Shown here in pieces: positions 9,376 to 17,497 of a DNA stretch of 64,000 nt (positions are counted from its first letter, which is position 1; the number at the start of each line of letters is the position of its first letter). The stretch covers positions 4,191,359 through 4,255,358 of the forward strand of contig NZ_LT839648.1 of NCBI RefSeq assembly GCF_900176885.1, written 5' to 3'. This DNA is from Oceanobacillus senegalensis. GTDB taxonomy: Bacteria; Bacillota; Bacilli; Bacillales; Amphibacillaceae. The notes beneath the pieces are model-generated. The model was given only the letters and a program-made list of their open reading frames with translations. It was not told the origin of the DNA and did not search any database. A program made the position numbers and the translations under genes.

Positions 9376-10101
9376 ATGAAAAAGGCTTTAAAAATACTTT
9401 TGATTAGTCTGCTTGTTGTTATCCTAGGTGGTGCTGCCTTCGTGTATTATTACTTAGAACTAAGGACGTATGATATTGCGGAGGATGAAGAATTAGAAAA
9501 GATAAAAGATAGTGAATATGAAATAATCCTACCAGATACAACTACGCAGGAGAGAACGCAGCCTGTGATGGAAAAGGAATCACCCGATGCGCAGAATCCA
9601 GAAGCTGATGATTCTTCTTCATCCCACAGTACAAATGAGAATGACCCTTCTACTTCATCGGATAAAAATCATGCTATGAATCAAGAGAATACCCAGCAAA
9701 AACAACAAGGATCAAGTCAAGAGAAGGAAAGTAGTCCACTCACCAAGGTTACCCCCGAATCTATCATAGAAAAATATAACCCTTCTTTTGAGAGCTTACA
9801 ATCACAGGCAATGGGTAGGATTGATAGTCTTGTTAATCGGGCTTATTCCGAGTATAAGACGAAAAAGGCGAATGGGGAGTCTCTTTCAGCGGGCTATTTC
9901 TATCAAAAGTATAAGGCCGCTGCAGAAGGTCTGGAAAGGAACACTGATCAAGCGTTTCAGGCCATCTTAAATGCTGTACATCAAGAATTACAGGCCAACG
10001 GATATAGTACATCCCATGCCGATGTATTGGAAGAAGCATATGAAGCCCAGAAAAAACAAAGAGAGAATGAAATCATGAGTAAGGTGAAAGACGCATTATA
10101 A
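9376..10101 (+). CDS. Membrane-anchored protein of unknown function
   Basis: I do not recognise this 241-residue protein. It starts at ATG behind AAAGGAGGAAAGG. Residues 5-27 form a single membrane helix or uncleaved signal anchor (ILLISLLVVILGGAAFVYYY). Residues 45-125 are low-complexity and rich in Ser, Gln, Asn and Glu, a likely extracellular linker. Residues 126-241 are predicted helical with several Lys/Glu and Ala-rich segments (SPLTKVTPESIIEKYNPSFE onward). The layout of anchor, flexible stalk and helical head suggests a surface protein. Repeat elements flank it on both sides. Confidence 0.8.
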   Translation: MKKALKILLISLLVVILGGAAFVYYYLELRTYDIAEDEELEKIKDSEYEIILPDTTTQERTQPVMEKESPDAQNPEADDSSSSHSTNENDPSTSSDKNHAMNQENTQQKQQGSSQEKESSPLTKVTPESIIEKYNPSFESLQSQAMGRIDSLVNRAYSEYKTKKANGESLSAGYFYQKYKAAAEGLERNTDQAFQAILNAVHQELQANGYSTSHADVLEEAYEAQKKQRENEIMSKVKDAL

Positions 10102-10102
10102 G

Positions 10103-10137
10103 GGGGAGGCGGGGTCACCTCAACCCTATGTCCCCTC
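10103..10137. repeat. Short repeat relative F between convergent genes
   Basis: A 35-bp stretch (ggcggggtcacctcaaccc, then tatgtcccc) resembles fused ends of the inverted-end repeat family. It fills almost the whole gap between the stop codons of the convergent unknown gene and the acetoacetate-CoA ligase. Confidence 0.5.
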
Positions 10138-10138
10138 T

Positions 10139-12103
10139 TTATTTTATCTCTTCAGCCAATGTTTTATATTCTTCCAGACATTCTGGGTTTACTAAAGAGG
10201 CTTTGTTTTTAACCTCCTGTCCGCGAACAATGGAACGAACGGCTCCTTCTACCTTTTTGCCGTTATTCGTATATGGAATTTCTTTTACAGCATAAATGTG
10301 GCGTGGAACATGGCGTGGTGATGCCTTTTTGCGTACATCACGGCGGATTTGTTCTGCTAGTTCCACATCCACTTCGCCATTCTCTGTAACAATGCACAAT
10401 GCGATTTCTTCATCATTTTCAATTGGAAAGCCAAACACAATGGAGTCTTTAATTTGTGGAATTTGCTCCACTACACGATAGATTTCCGCCGTTCCAATTC
10501 GAACTCCACCTGGATTCAGTACCGTATCCGTTCGGCCATAAATAATGAATGTACCCTCTATTGTTTGTTCCACTAAATCGCCGTGTGTCCAGATGCCCTC
10601 ATGCTTGGCAAAATAAGCGTTGTAATAACGATCGTCTCCACCTTCGCCCCAAAAAGTAAGTGGCATGCTTGGGAAGGGTTGCGTGCAAACTAACTCACCC
10701 TTTTTACCAATGACAGAAGCGCTTCGTTCATCTAAAATATCAACAGCCATACCGAGTGCCTTACATGTAATTTCCCCACGAATAACAGGGTGGATTGGCG
10801 TCCCCATGAAAAAGCAGCCCATAATTTCCGTGCCACCGGAAATGGATTCCAATAAGACATCTTTCTTGATTGTGTTATAAACCCAATCATATTGTTCACT
10901 AATGAGTGGCGAACCTGTCGTCATTACTACCTTTAGAGTAGACAAATTATGATTTTTACCAACTTGATACCCACATTTTTCCAATGAGGCAAGGTATTTT
11001 GGACTGGTACCAAAATGGGTAATACCAATCTCCTCGGCAATCTCCCATAGAATTCCGATGCGATCTTTCCGAATGGGTGAACCATCATAAAGTAAAATAG
11101 CGGCATCACTTGCCAGGCCAGAGACAAGCCATGGGAACATCATCCATGACGTACTTGAATACCATGATAAAACATCACCCTGCTTTACATCTGAGTGCAA
11201 CTGATGCTCTTTCACATGCTGGAGCAATACGCCACCGACAGATTGTACAATGCATTTTGGCATGCCTGTTGTTCCAGATGTATATAAGATATAAAGTGGA
11301 TGATGAAAGGCAACACGGGTGAAAGTTGGTACCTCTACATCATTTGCCAACAGTTCACTCCACGTTGACAACTGAGCACTAGACTCCACCGACAGCCCAG
11401 GTGTTTCCGATAAACTAACAACTGCAGACAAGCCTTTCAACTCCCTTATAACCGCTTGCACGTTGTCGCGGATATTAAAAGGTTTTCCGTTATACTGATA
11501 ATCAAGGGAAGCTATTAGTACTTTTGGTTGGACTTGACCGATGCGATCGATAATTCCCTTAGCACCAAAGTCAGGTGAACACGAGCTCCAAACGGCACCA
11601 AGTGAAGTTGTCGCAAGGAGTGCAACTAGTGATTGCACGTCATTCTTCACAATCCCTGCGACACGATCTCCTTTTTTTACGCCAAGTTTACGTAAGCCTG
11701 TTTGTGCCTTTGCAACCAAGCTGCGCAAATCTTCCATCTTCACCGCCCGTTGAATGCCTTCTTCATTAGCTTCATAAACAGCAATGCGAGAACCGTTTCC
11801 ACGTAATAGATTTTCTGCCAGATTTAAGCTTGCTTCTGGAAACCACTTTGCCCCCAACATACCGCCATCTTCTGCCGGAACGAAGATAGTTTCACCCTTT
11901 TCTCCTATAATGCCAGCGAAATCCCAAACCGCTGACCAAAACGCTTCTGGCTTTACGATGGACCAACGATGCAGGCGTTCATAGGGATGGACTGGAATTC
12001 CTACTTGTTCTGAAAACTTTTTTATATTTGATTTGGACACTCGCTGTTCGGAAGGTTGCCATAGTATATGGTTATCGATTTCTCTCGTCTGTTGTTCTAT
12101 CAT
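10139..12103 (-). CDS. Acetoacetate-CoA ligase (acetoacetyl-CoA synthetase)
   Basis: The 654-residue protein matches the acetoacetyl-CoA synthetase family in length and order: an acetyl-CoA-synthetase-type N-terminal segment (LWQPSEQRVSKSNIKKF), the AMP-binding loop LYILYTSGTTGMPKCIVQS near residue 275, the ISGGTEIMGCF core motif, the hinge region HGDLVEQ...YGRTDTVLNPGGVR, and the C-terminal catalytic lysine in PYTNNGKKVE. It activates acetoacetate with ATP and CoA to acetoacetyl-CoA. The thiolase encoded upstream in the same direction would split that to two acetyl-CoA, and the symporter between them could import the acid. It is the last gene of the apparent operon, 35 bases after the symporter stop. 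Confidence 0.93.
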   Translation of the reverse strand: MIEQQTREIDNHILWQPSEQRVSKSNIKKFSEQVGIPVHPYERLHRWSIVKPEAFWSAVWDFAGIIGEKGETIFVPAEDGGMLGAKWFPEASLNLAENLLRGNGSRIAVYEANEEGIQRAVKMEDLRSLVAKAQTGLRKLGVKKGDRVAGIVKNDVQSLVALLATTSLGAVWSSCSPDFGAKGIIDRIGQVQPKVLIASLDYQYNGKPFNIRDNVQAVIRELKGLSAVVSLSETPGLSVESSAQLSTWSELLANDVEVPTFTRVAFHHPLYILYTSGTTGMPKCIVQSVGGVLLQHVKEHQLHSDVKQGDVLSWYSSTSWMMFPWLVSGLASDAAILLYDGSPIRKDRIGILWEIAEEIGITHFGTSPKYLASLEKCGYQVGKNHNLSTLKVVMTTGSPLISEQYDWVYNTIKKDVLLESISGGTEIMGCFFMGTPIHPVIRGEITCKALGMAVDILDERSASVIGKKGELVCTQPFPSMPLTFWGEGGDDRYYNAYFAKHEGIWTHGDLVEQTIEGTFIIYGRTDTVLNPGGVRIGTAEIYRVVEQIPQIKDSIVFGFPIENDEEIALCIVTENGEVDVELAEQIRRDVRKKASPRHVPRHIYAVKEIPYTNNGKKVEGAVRSIVRGQEVKNKASLVNPECLEEYKTLAEEIK

Positions 12104-12138
12104 TGCATTTTCCTCCTCATTCTATTACCTTCTATTAC

Positions 12139-13641
12139 TTATTTAGAAATAGTTAAAGATTCTTGCTGTTTGGTGGTTGCACTTTGCGTTGCCAAGCACG
12201 TAACTATCATTACAACAAACGCGGAAACAGACGCAAAGAACATGGCTAGATAAATATTTTCAATTATATTTTGGTTTGTAAAAATCACATACAGTACGGT
12301 ACCAGTAATTAAGGCAGCAATGGCACCAGGAGCGTTTGCCTTCTTCCAAAAGTATCCTAATATAACCGGAGCGATAATTCCGCAGATAATTGCTGAGAAA
12401 CTAAATTGAATTAAAATGGATAACGATTCCGGACGGTCTAAGGAAAGATATAATGTAGCTAAACCCGCCAGTACTAAGGACACCTTTGCTACTTTGACCG
12501 CATTCCTATCTAAAACCTTTTTAGTAATCGGCTTTTTCGATAAAATTGGTGCCAATACTTTGTAAAAATCGTTTCCAATACTTGTCGTCACCCCTAGGTA
12601 AAGACTATCCGTACTGGAGAGAATGGCTGAGATCAGTCCTACAACAATGATTGCCGCGATGATTGTTGGGAATGATTCAAGTACATAAACTGGAATCGCT
12701 GCATCCGCACTTGTTAAATACGGCGCAATCACCCGTGCTGCTAAGCCGCCAAGAACCATTAACGTTGAAATTAAAAATAAAATAACACCTGCTGATAATG
12801 TAAATGGAGCAAGCTGCTCTTCACTATCAAGTGACAATACTTTATTTAATAGATGTGGCATTAACACAAAGCTAAATAATAAAAATTGGACGGCCATGAT
12901 TGCTAGTGGAGTATCGTATGGACCTCCAACGGATAGAAAACCTGTTAGACTCGGATCTACCGCCTCAAGCTTGCTTGACAACTCTCCAAATACGTTTAGG
13001 CCGCCGCCAATCGTCCAAAATAACGAAATTAAAATAAGGATAGAAGTGATGGCCATCAAAACCCCTTGAACGCCGTCTGTGATAAGTTGTGCATAGGCAC
13101 CACCAAGTCCTATGTACAGAATCGTGATAAATACACCAATGATAATGCCCCAGAAATACGGGATGTTTAAGACGGATTCAAAGATAGTCGCTAGTCCTAC
13201 GTTTTGACCAACAATATAATACACGTTGAATAAAATTAATATTGCCACAAGCACTTGAAGTGTTTTGCTGTTGTATCTTCTTCCAAGCCATTCCGGCAAT
13301 GTGGAAACCCCACCAAACTTTTTACTGTATCTCCAGAACTTTTTAGCAAATAAAAGTAAACCAATCCACGAAACACCGAAACACCCTAATGTATACCAAA
13401 GCACTGATGTACCATATTCGTAAGCAAGCCCTGGAACACCGATAAATAAATTGGCACTTGCATACGAAGCTGCAAAACTTGCACCAACAATCACAGGATT
13501 TACTTTTCCACGAGCCGTTGCGAAGCCAGACATCGACTTACTGTGTTGATTTCCCTTTCTTCCAATCCAAACAACGACTCCAAAATACCCAATTAATAGA
13601 ATAATAATCGTCCAAAATAAAGGTCCTGTTATGGTAAGCAT
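12139..13641 (-). CDS. Sodium:solute symporter (SSS family)
   Basis: This 500-residue integral membrane protein has about 13 hydrophobic helices and the sodium:solute symporter pattern (GFATARGKVNPVIVGASFAASYASANLFIGVPG near the N-terminus; ISAILSSTDSLYLGVTTSIGNDFY in the middle). It probably imports a short organic acid such as acetoacetate, because it lies between thiolase and acetoacetate-CoA ligase; the substrate is inferred from context. The ATG overlaps the stop codon of a 37-residue accessory protein by one base (TAATG), implying translational coupling. A second, only distantly similar symporter occurs at 17494. Confidence 0.92.
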   Translation of the reverse strand: MLTITGPLFWTIIILLIGYFGVVVWIGRKGNQHSKSMSGFATARGKVNPVIVGASFAASYASANLFIGVPGLAYEYGTSVLWYTLGCFGVSWIGLLLFAKKFWRYSKKFGGVSTLPEWLGRRYNSKTLQVLVAILILFNVYYIVGQNVGLATIFESVLNIPYFWGIIIGVFITILYIGLGGAYAQLITDGVQGVLMAITSILILISLFWTIGGGLNVFGELSSKLEAVDPSLTGFLSVGGPYDTPLAIMAVQFLLFSFVLMPHLLNKVLSLDSEEQLAPFTLSAGVILFLISTLMVLGGLAARVIAPYLTSADAAIPVYVLESFPTIIAAIIVVGLISAILSSTDSLYLGVTTSIGNDFYKVLAPILSKKPITKKVLDRNAVKVAKVSLVLAGLATLYLSLDRPESLSILIQFSFSAIICGIIAPVILGYFWKKANAPGAIAALITGTVLYVIFTNQNIIENIYLAMFFASVSAFVVMIVTCLATQSATTKQQESLTISK

Positions 13642-13754
13642 TATTTATTAGACCCCTTTCTCTCTTTTGTTACATACGATTTTTTCCATATCAGTAAGCC
13701 AACTGCCCAGAATACGGCCAGCAGTAGAAAGTACGTTAATAGCATGATTTTCAT
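13641..13754 (-). CDS. Symporter small accessory protein (37 residues)
   Basis: A short ORF preceded by GGAGG (TGGAGGATGAAA, so the site is close to the ATG) encodes one membrane helix (MLLTYFLLLAVFWAVGLLIW) followed by a basic tail KKSYVTKERKGSNK. Its stop codon overlaps the symporter ATG. Tiny single-helix proteins encoded directly before sodium:solute symporters are a known class in Gram-positive bacteria; the close GGAGG spacing is a mild weakness. It may stabilise or assemble the symporter. Confidence 0.75.
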   Translation of the reverse strand: MKIMLLTYFLLLAVFWAVGLLIWKKSYVTKERKGSNK

Positions 13755-13803
13755 CCTCCAGATGTAATTTTATATTTTCCCCATGGGAATAATCGGATTA
13801 CTG

Positions 13804-13834
13804 TGTGCACTTCGTTAAAAAAACGAAGTGCACA
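13804..13834. other. Perfect 13-bp hairpin between thiolase and symporter genes
   Basis: TGTGCACTTCGTT/AACGAAGTGCACA with a five-A loop lies 40 bases after the thiolase stop. Neither strand has a U-run right after the stem, so it does not look like a classical terminator; it could stabilise or process the message, or partly terminate it. Confidence 0.6.
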
Positions 13835-13874
13835 TCTTCCATATTGATTTTATTTACATGTGAATGATGTTCTA

Positions 13875-15038
13875 CTAGCTCTTTGGAACTTCGATTAAAA
13901 GGGCCATTCCTTGACCACCGCCACCGCAAAGGGAGGCAATCCCTTTTCCACCGCCGCGACGCTTCAGTTCTTTAACAACAGTTAAAGCAAGTCGGAATCC
14001 CGTTCCACCAAGCGGATGACCTACCGCAATCGCGCCACCATTGACATTCACCCTTTCATAGTCAATGCCAAGCTCACGGCAGCTTGCAATAACGACACTT
14101 GCAAAAGCCTCATTGATTTCAAAAAGATCAATATCGTCCAATGTTAGGTTTGTTTTCTCTAAAACTGCTTTAATTGCTTTGGCAGGCTTTGTATGTAAAC
14201 TCGTATCAGGGCCTGCGACTTCAACCCATCCAAGAATGCGTGCCAACGGTGTTATACCAAGCTCAAGCGCCTTCTTTTCGGATGAAACAATACCAACGCT
14301 TGCGCCATCAGTCATTTGCGAGGCATTTCCCGCTGTAATGGTACCTCCTTCTATAAATGCTGGTCTTAATTTCGCTAATTTTTCTTGCGTTGAATTAGGG
14401 CGAATACCTTCATCACCAGAAAGCGTCTTTCCATTCAGGGTAATCGGAACAATTTCTTCCTGCAGAATCCCTTTTTGAAGTGCCGCAGCAGCTCGTTCCT
14501 GCGATAATTGTGCGTATTGATCCTGTTCCTGTCTATCAATCTTAAAATCTTTATTTTTAAAATCAGTTAATACCCCCATCGAATTATCTGCTAATGAGCA
14601 CCATAACCCGTCGTTACTTAATGTATCCGTCAATTGTAGCGGTCCTATCGACTGTTCCTTTCGAATCGCAGCAGTGTACGGGGCATTTGTCATGGAATCA
14701 AATCCGCCCGTAATGTATAATTCGCCTTCACCAAAATGAATACGGCGGACAGCGTCAGATACAGATGCTAATCCAGCTAAACATACATTGTTCAATGTAC
14801 TTGCAGGGACAGTAAGCGATACACCAGCATCTGTCGCAACTCTCCTGGCTGGATTTTGACCTTGCCCCGCTTGAAGCACCTGTGCCAGTAAAACTCCATC
14901 TGCTTCTTTTGCCTCTGGTACTCGTTGCACTAACTCTTTAACAGCTAAAGTTCCTATTTCCTTTGCTTCTAATCCTGATAAAAATCCTTTCCACTTCCCA
15001 AAAGGTGTTCGAACTCCTTCTAATATCACCGTATTCAT
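13875..15038 (-). CDS. Thiolase (acetyl-CoA C-acetyltransferase type)
   Basis: The 387-residue protein has all three thiolase active-site blocks: the nucleophilic Cys in NNVCLAGLASV (about residue 88), the His in NGGAIAVGHPLGGTG, and the second Cys in GIASLCGGGGQGMALLIE at the C-terminus. It would cleave acetoacetyl-CoA to two acetyl-CoA, or run in reverse. It is the first gene of the minus-strand group with the symporter pair and acetoacetate-CoA ligase. A SAM-I riboswitch and terminator lie about 165-330 bases upstream on the same strand. Many thiolases act on longer chains, but the neighbourhood favours acetoacetyl-CoA. Confidence 0.93.
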   Translation of the reverse strand: MNTVILEGVRTPFGKWKGFLSGLEAKEIGTLAVKELVQRVPEAKEADGVLLAQVLQAGQGQNPARRVATDAGVSLTVPASTLNNVCLAGLASVSDAVRRIHFGEGELYITGGFDSMTNAPYTAAIRKEQSIGPLQLTDTLSNDGLWCSLADNSMGVLTDFKNKDFKIDRQEQDQYAQLSQERAAAALQKGILQEEIVPITLNGKTLSGDEGIRPNSTQEKLAKLRPAFIEGGTITAGNASQMTDGASVGIVSSEKKALELGITPLARILGWVEVAGPDTSLHTKPAKAIKAVLEKTNLTLDDIDLFEINEAFASVVIASCRELGIDYERVNVNGGAIAVGHPLGGTGFRLALTVVKELKRRGGGKGIASLCGGGGQGMALLIEVPKS

Positions 15039-15201
15039 ATTGCCTCATCCTTTCGTATAATCAAATCATTTTATTTTTAGAAAAATTAGCATTCCCTCGT
15101 GTTTTAAGGAATGGGCTAGTTTTTCTTATGATTGGGACATTTTTACTACGTGAAATCTTTTTCTTGAGCAAAATTTTATACCTTTTCCTAATGTGCATGT
15201 G

Positions 15202-15236
15202 CAAAGAAAAACCCTCTTTCCAAAAGAAAGAGGGTT
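15202..15236 (-). terminator. Intrinsic terminator of the SAM-I riboswitch
   Basis: Minus strand AACCCTCTTTC/GAAAGAGGGTT with a five-base loop, followed by TTTCTTT. It is the expression platform of the S-box. Confidence 0.9.
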
Positions 15237-15370
15237 GAAATCATAAATACATGATGTTTTCTCCCTCTTATCTTTCAGACACTTCTGCCTGTTGGAAGTA
15301 GCACCATTCCCTTAAAGGGCGGTTGCCGGGCGTCATAGGGCCAATTCCCTCAGCCAACTCGAGATAAGAG
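15202..15370 (-). promoter_or_regulatory. SAM-I (S-box) riboswitch with terminator
   Basis: On the minus strand the region has the S-box landmarks: P1 strand CTCTTATC (15363-15370), then GAGGGA, GGCCC, TATGACGCCCGGCAACC, AAGGG and GGTGC, and closing P1 strand GATAAGAG (15265-15272). About 30 bases later a strong hairpin with a U-run follows. In known examples SAM binding promotes termination, so genes are on when SAM is low. The next gene downstream on this strand is the thiolase, an unusual target since these riboswitches normally control methionine and sulfur genes. Confidence 0.93.
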
Positions 15371-15454
15371 TTATCTATTAAATTTGATTTATAGTTACAA
15401 AGTATCCGTTTATTAAATTATTGAAATATTAACAGAACACAAATAGAAAGTCAA

Positions 15455-15750
15455 GGGGACACGGGGTCAGGTTCCTCGTCCCGTATTTTTCCCCTTCTTA
15501 GACAAAAGCCCTGTGGTGTCGCAGGCCTTTTTTTTCTTTCTTTTAGAAAGTATGCCTTCCCTTCTTATATTAGCTACCAATAATAAGTTGCTCCATTTTT
15601 GAAGCGCATGTTGACGAATAAAAGGAATTCGCAAACGTATCGAGAACAGGTGCGTAAACGAAAAGAACCACAGGAAATAAAATCAAGCAATAGAACCTTT
15701 TTGCTAAAAATAGTTGGAAATGGGACAAGGAACCTGACCCTATGTACCCC
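15455..15750 (+). repeat. Inverted-end repeat element, copy C (complete)
   Basis: A complete 296-bp copy. The left end (15455-15482, ggggacacggggtcaggttc) and right end (15722-15750) are inverted repeats of each other, and each end also has GGGAC...GTCCC symmetry, so each could form a small hairpin. The interior carries a hairpin-T tract after the left end (aaaagccctgtggtgtcgc). Apparent ORFs inside have no ribosome-binding site. Confidence 0.85.
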
Positions 15751-15981
15751 TATTGTATACAAACTACCCATTTATAAAATAATCCTATTTTTATAGAAAT
15801 GAACAAACTCAATAATATCAAGGGTTAATCGGTGTTGTTCTTTATTTTTATGTAAATTTTCAAAATCTTTATTGACGGTTTGGATACAATGTGGTAATTT
15901 TTTTATAAATCTTAATTTACTAAAAAATCTTATTAATCAATTAAGATTTTAAGCTTTAACGATAATCTTGGAGGTATGAAC

Positions 15982-17190
15982 ATGGGAGAGGAAAAAGAAA
16001 GGTTACCACTAGAAGGCATTAGGGTGTTGGAATTAGGAACATTGCTTGCTGGACCATTTACTGGACGACTTTTAGGAGATTTTGGTGCAGAAATCATCAA
16101 AATTGAAGCTCCAGATAAAGCGGATCCATTGCGCGAGTGGGGACAGGAAAAGGATGGTGTTGGACTATGGTGGCCCATACAATCACGGAATAAAAAGTCA
16201 ATTACGTTGAATTTGCGTTTGGAAGAAGGACAGGAAACTTTTAAGGAATTAGTGAAAAAGTCAGATATTATTATTGAAAATTTTCGTCCAGGAACAATGG
16301 AGAAGTGGAATCTCTCGTATGAAGAGCTATCTGAAATCAATCCAGGGATTATCATGACCAGAACTTCAGGATACGGACAGACCGGTCCTTATAAGGAAAG
16401 AGCTGGATTTGGTAGTGTAGGAGAAGCTATGGGAGGTATACGGTATGTAACAGGGTTCCCGGATCGTGCTCCATCAAGAATTGGAATTTCGATTGGGGAT
16501 ACCTTAGCTGCGCTTTTTGCAACAATCGGAACGTTAACAGCACTTAATGAACGTCATCATTCTGGCAAAGGACAGATAGTGGATACAGCAATATATGAAT
16601 CCGTATTTTCTGTGATGGAAAGTTTAATTCCAGATTATCTTCTTGCAGGATATATCCGTGAACGTATGGGAAATATCTTGCCAAACGTTGCCCCTTCTAA
16701 TATTTATTTTACGAAAGATGAAACGTATATCGTCATTGGTGCCAATGCAAACGGGGTGTTTAAGCGATTATGTGAGGCAATGGGGGATCCGGAATTATTT
16801 GAAAATCCGAAATTCCATACCCATTTAGCAAGAGGGGAAAATCAAACAGAACTGGATGAAATCATTGAAGGCTGGACAAAGCAACATGATTCCAAAGAAA
16901 TCCTTGATTTACTGGCTAAAAAGGGCGTGCCATCAGGTCTCATCTATTCTGCAAAAGATATTGTAGAAGACCCGCATTACCAGGAAAGGGAAATGATCAT
17001 CAAAAAGGAACATCCGCAAATAGGAGAGTTTCCAATGCCTGGGGTCGTACCTAAATTAAGTAGAACACCTGGTCAAGTGAAATCAGTGGGTGCGGAGTCC
17101 ATTGGTAAGCATAATGAAGAGGTTTATTGTGGTCTACTAAACTATGATGTGGAAAGGTTCCATGGATTAAAAGAGAAGAATGTTATTTAA
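15982..17190 (+). CDS. CaiB/BaiF family CoA-transferase
   Basis: The 402-residue product is a class III CoA-transferase: LEGIRVLELGTLLAGPFTGRLLGDFGAEIIKIE at the N-terminus, QSRNKKSITLNL, NFRPGTMEKW and SGYGQTGPYKERAGF are family hallmarks. Asp-173 in ISIGDTLAAL falls where the catalytic aspartate (Asp-169 of formyl-CoA transferase) is expected. It moves CoA between carboxylic acids. In this cluster it would activate the imported acid; the human relative SUGCT accepts glutarate and 3-hydroxy-3-methylglutarate. The ATG at 15982 is preferred over 15976 because GGAGG is then correctly spaced. It is the first gene of the cluster. Confidence 0.92.
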   Translation: MGEEKERLPLEGIRVLELGTLLAGPFTGRLLGDFGAEIIKIEAPDKADPLREWGQEKDGVGLWWPIQSRNKKSITLNLRLEEGQETFKELVKKSDIIIENFRPGTMEKWNLSYEELSEINPGIIMTRTSGYGQTGPYKERAGFGSVGEAMGGIRYVTGFPDRAPSRIGISIGDTLAALFATIGTLTALNERHHSGKGQIVDTAIYESVFSVMESLIPDYLLAGYIRERMGNILPNVAPSNIYFTKDETYIVIGANANGVFKRLCEAMGDPELFENPKFHTHLARGENQTELDEIIEGWTKQHDSKEILDLLAKKGVPSGLIYSAKDIVEDPHYQEREMIIKKEHPQIGEFPMPGVVPKLSRTPGQVKSVGAESIGKHNEEVYCGLLNYDVERFHGLKEKNVI

Positions 17191-17239
17191 TTTTTAAAAT
17201 GGGAAAGCGGATTATGAATTTGGGGAGAGGAGTATGTGT

Positions 17240-17497
17240 ATGAGGGATAAACCAGTCAAAGAGCCAATACGGAAAAAATGGATATGGATTGTTTTAGTAT
17301 TCATTGTTCTTGGAAATGTACCATGGTATCTACCAGCAGGAACCTTTGAGCCTTTAATTTTAGGAATTCCTTATTGGGCCTTTATTGTTGTCTTATTTTC
17401 CATCATTTTATGTGGATATTTAAGCTGGCTTTGTATAACGGAATGGCACATTGTGGAATCAGAAGAGGAGAATGAAAAAAAGGAGGGTGATGCATGA
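17240..17497 (+). CDS. Small membrane protein paired with symporter (DUF3311-like)
   Basis: This 85-residue protein has two hydrophobic helices (WIWIVLVFIVLGNVPWYLPA and AFIVVLFSIILCGYLSWLC) joined by a loop containing the PLILGIPYWAF pattern reminiscent of DUF3311 small subunits, plus an acidic tail. The gene overlaps the symporter start by four bases (ATGA), implying coupling. It is probably the accessory subunit of the symporter that follows. The ATG at 17240 is better spaced from GGAGAGGAG than the one at 17234. Confidence 0.8.
   Translation: MRDKPVKEPIRKKWIWIVLVFIVLGNVPWYLPAGTFEPLILGIPYWAFIVVLFSIILCGYLSWLCITEWHIVESEEENEKKEGDA

Noticed and set aside
13804-13834. Intrinsic terminator between thiolase and symporter
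   Set aside because: No U-run follows the stem on either strand, so it is listed only as a hairpin.
15574-15796. Open frames of about 65 residues on both strands inside repeat copy C, one resembling a frame in copy D
   Set aside because: The similarity follows from the DNA repeat itself; there is no ribosome-binding site and the frames are not kept in copies A and B.
15887-15902. Sigma-A promoter TTGACG ... TACAAT before the CoA-transferase gene
   Set aside because: The two boxes are only seven bases apart, which cannot form a promoter together.
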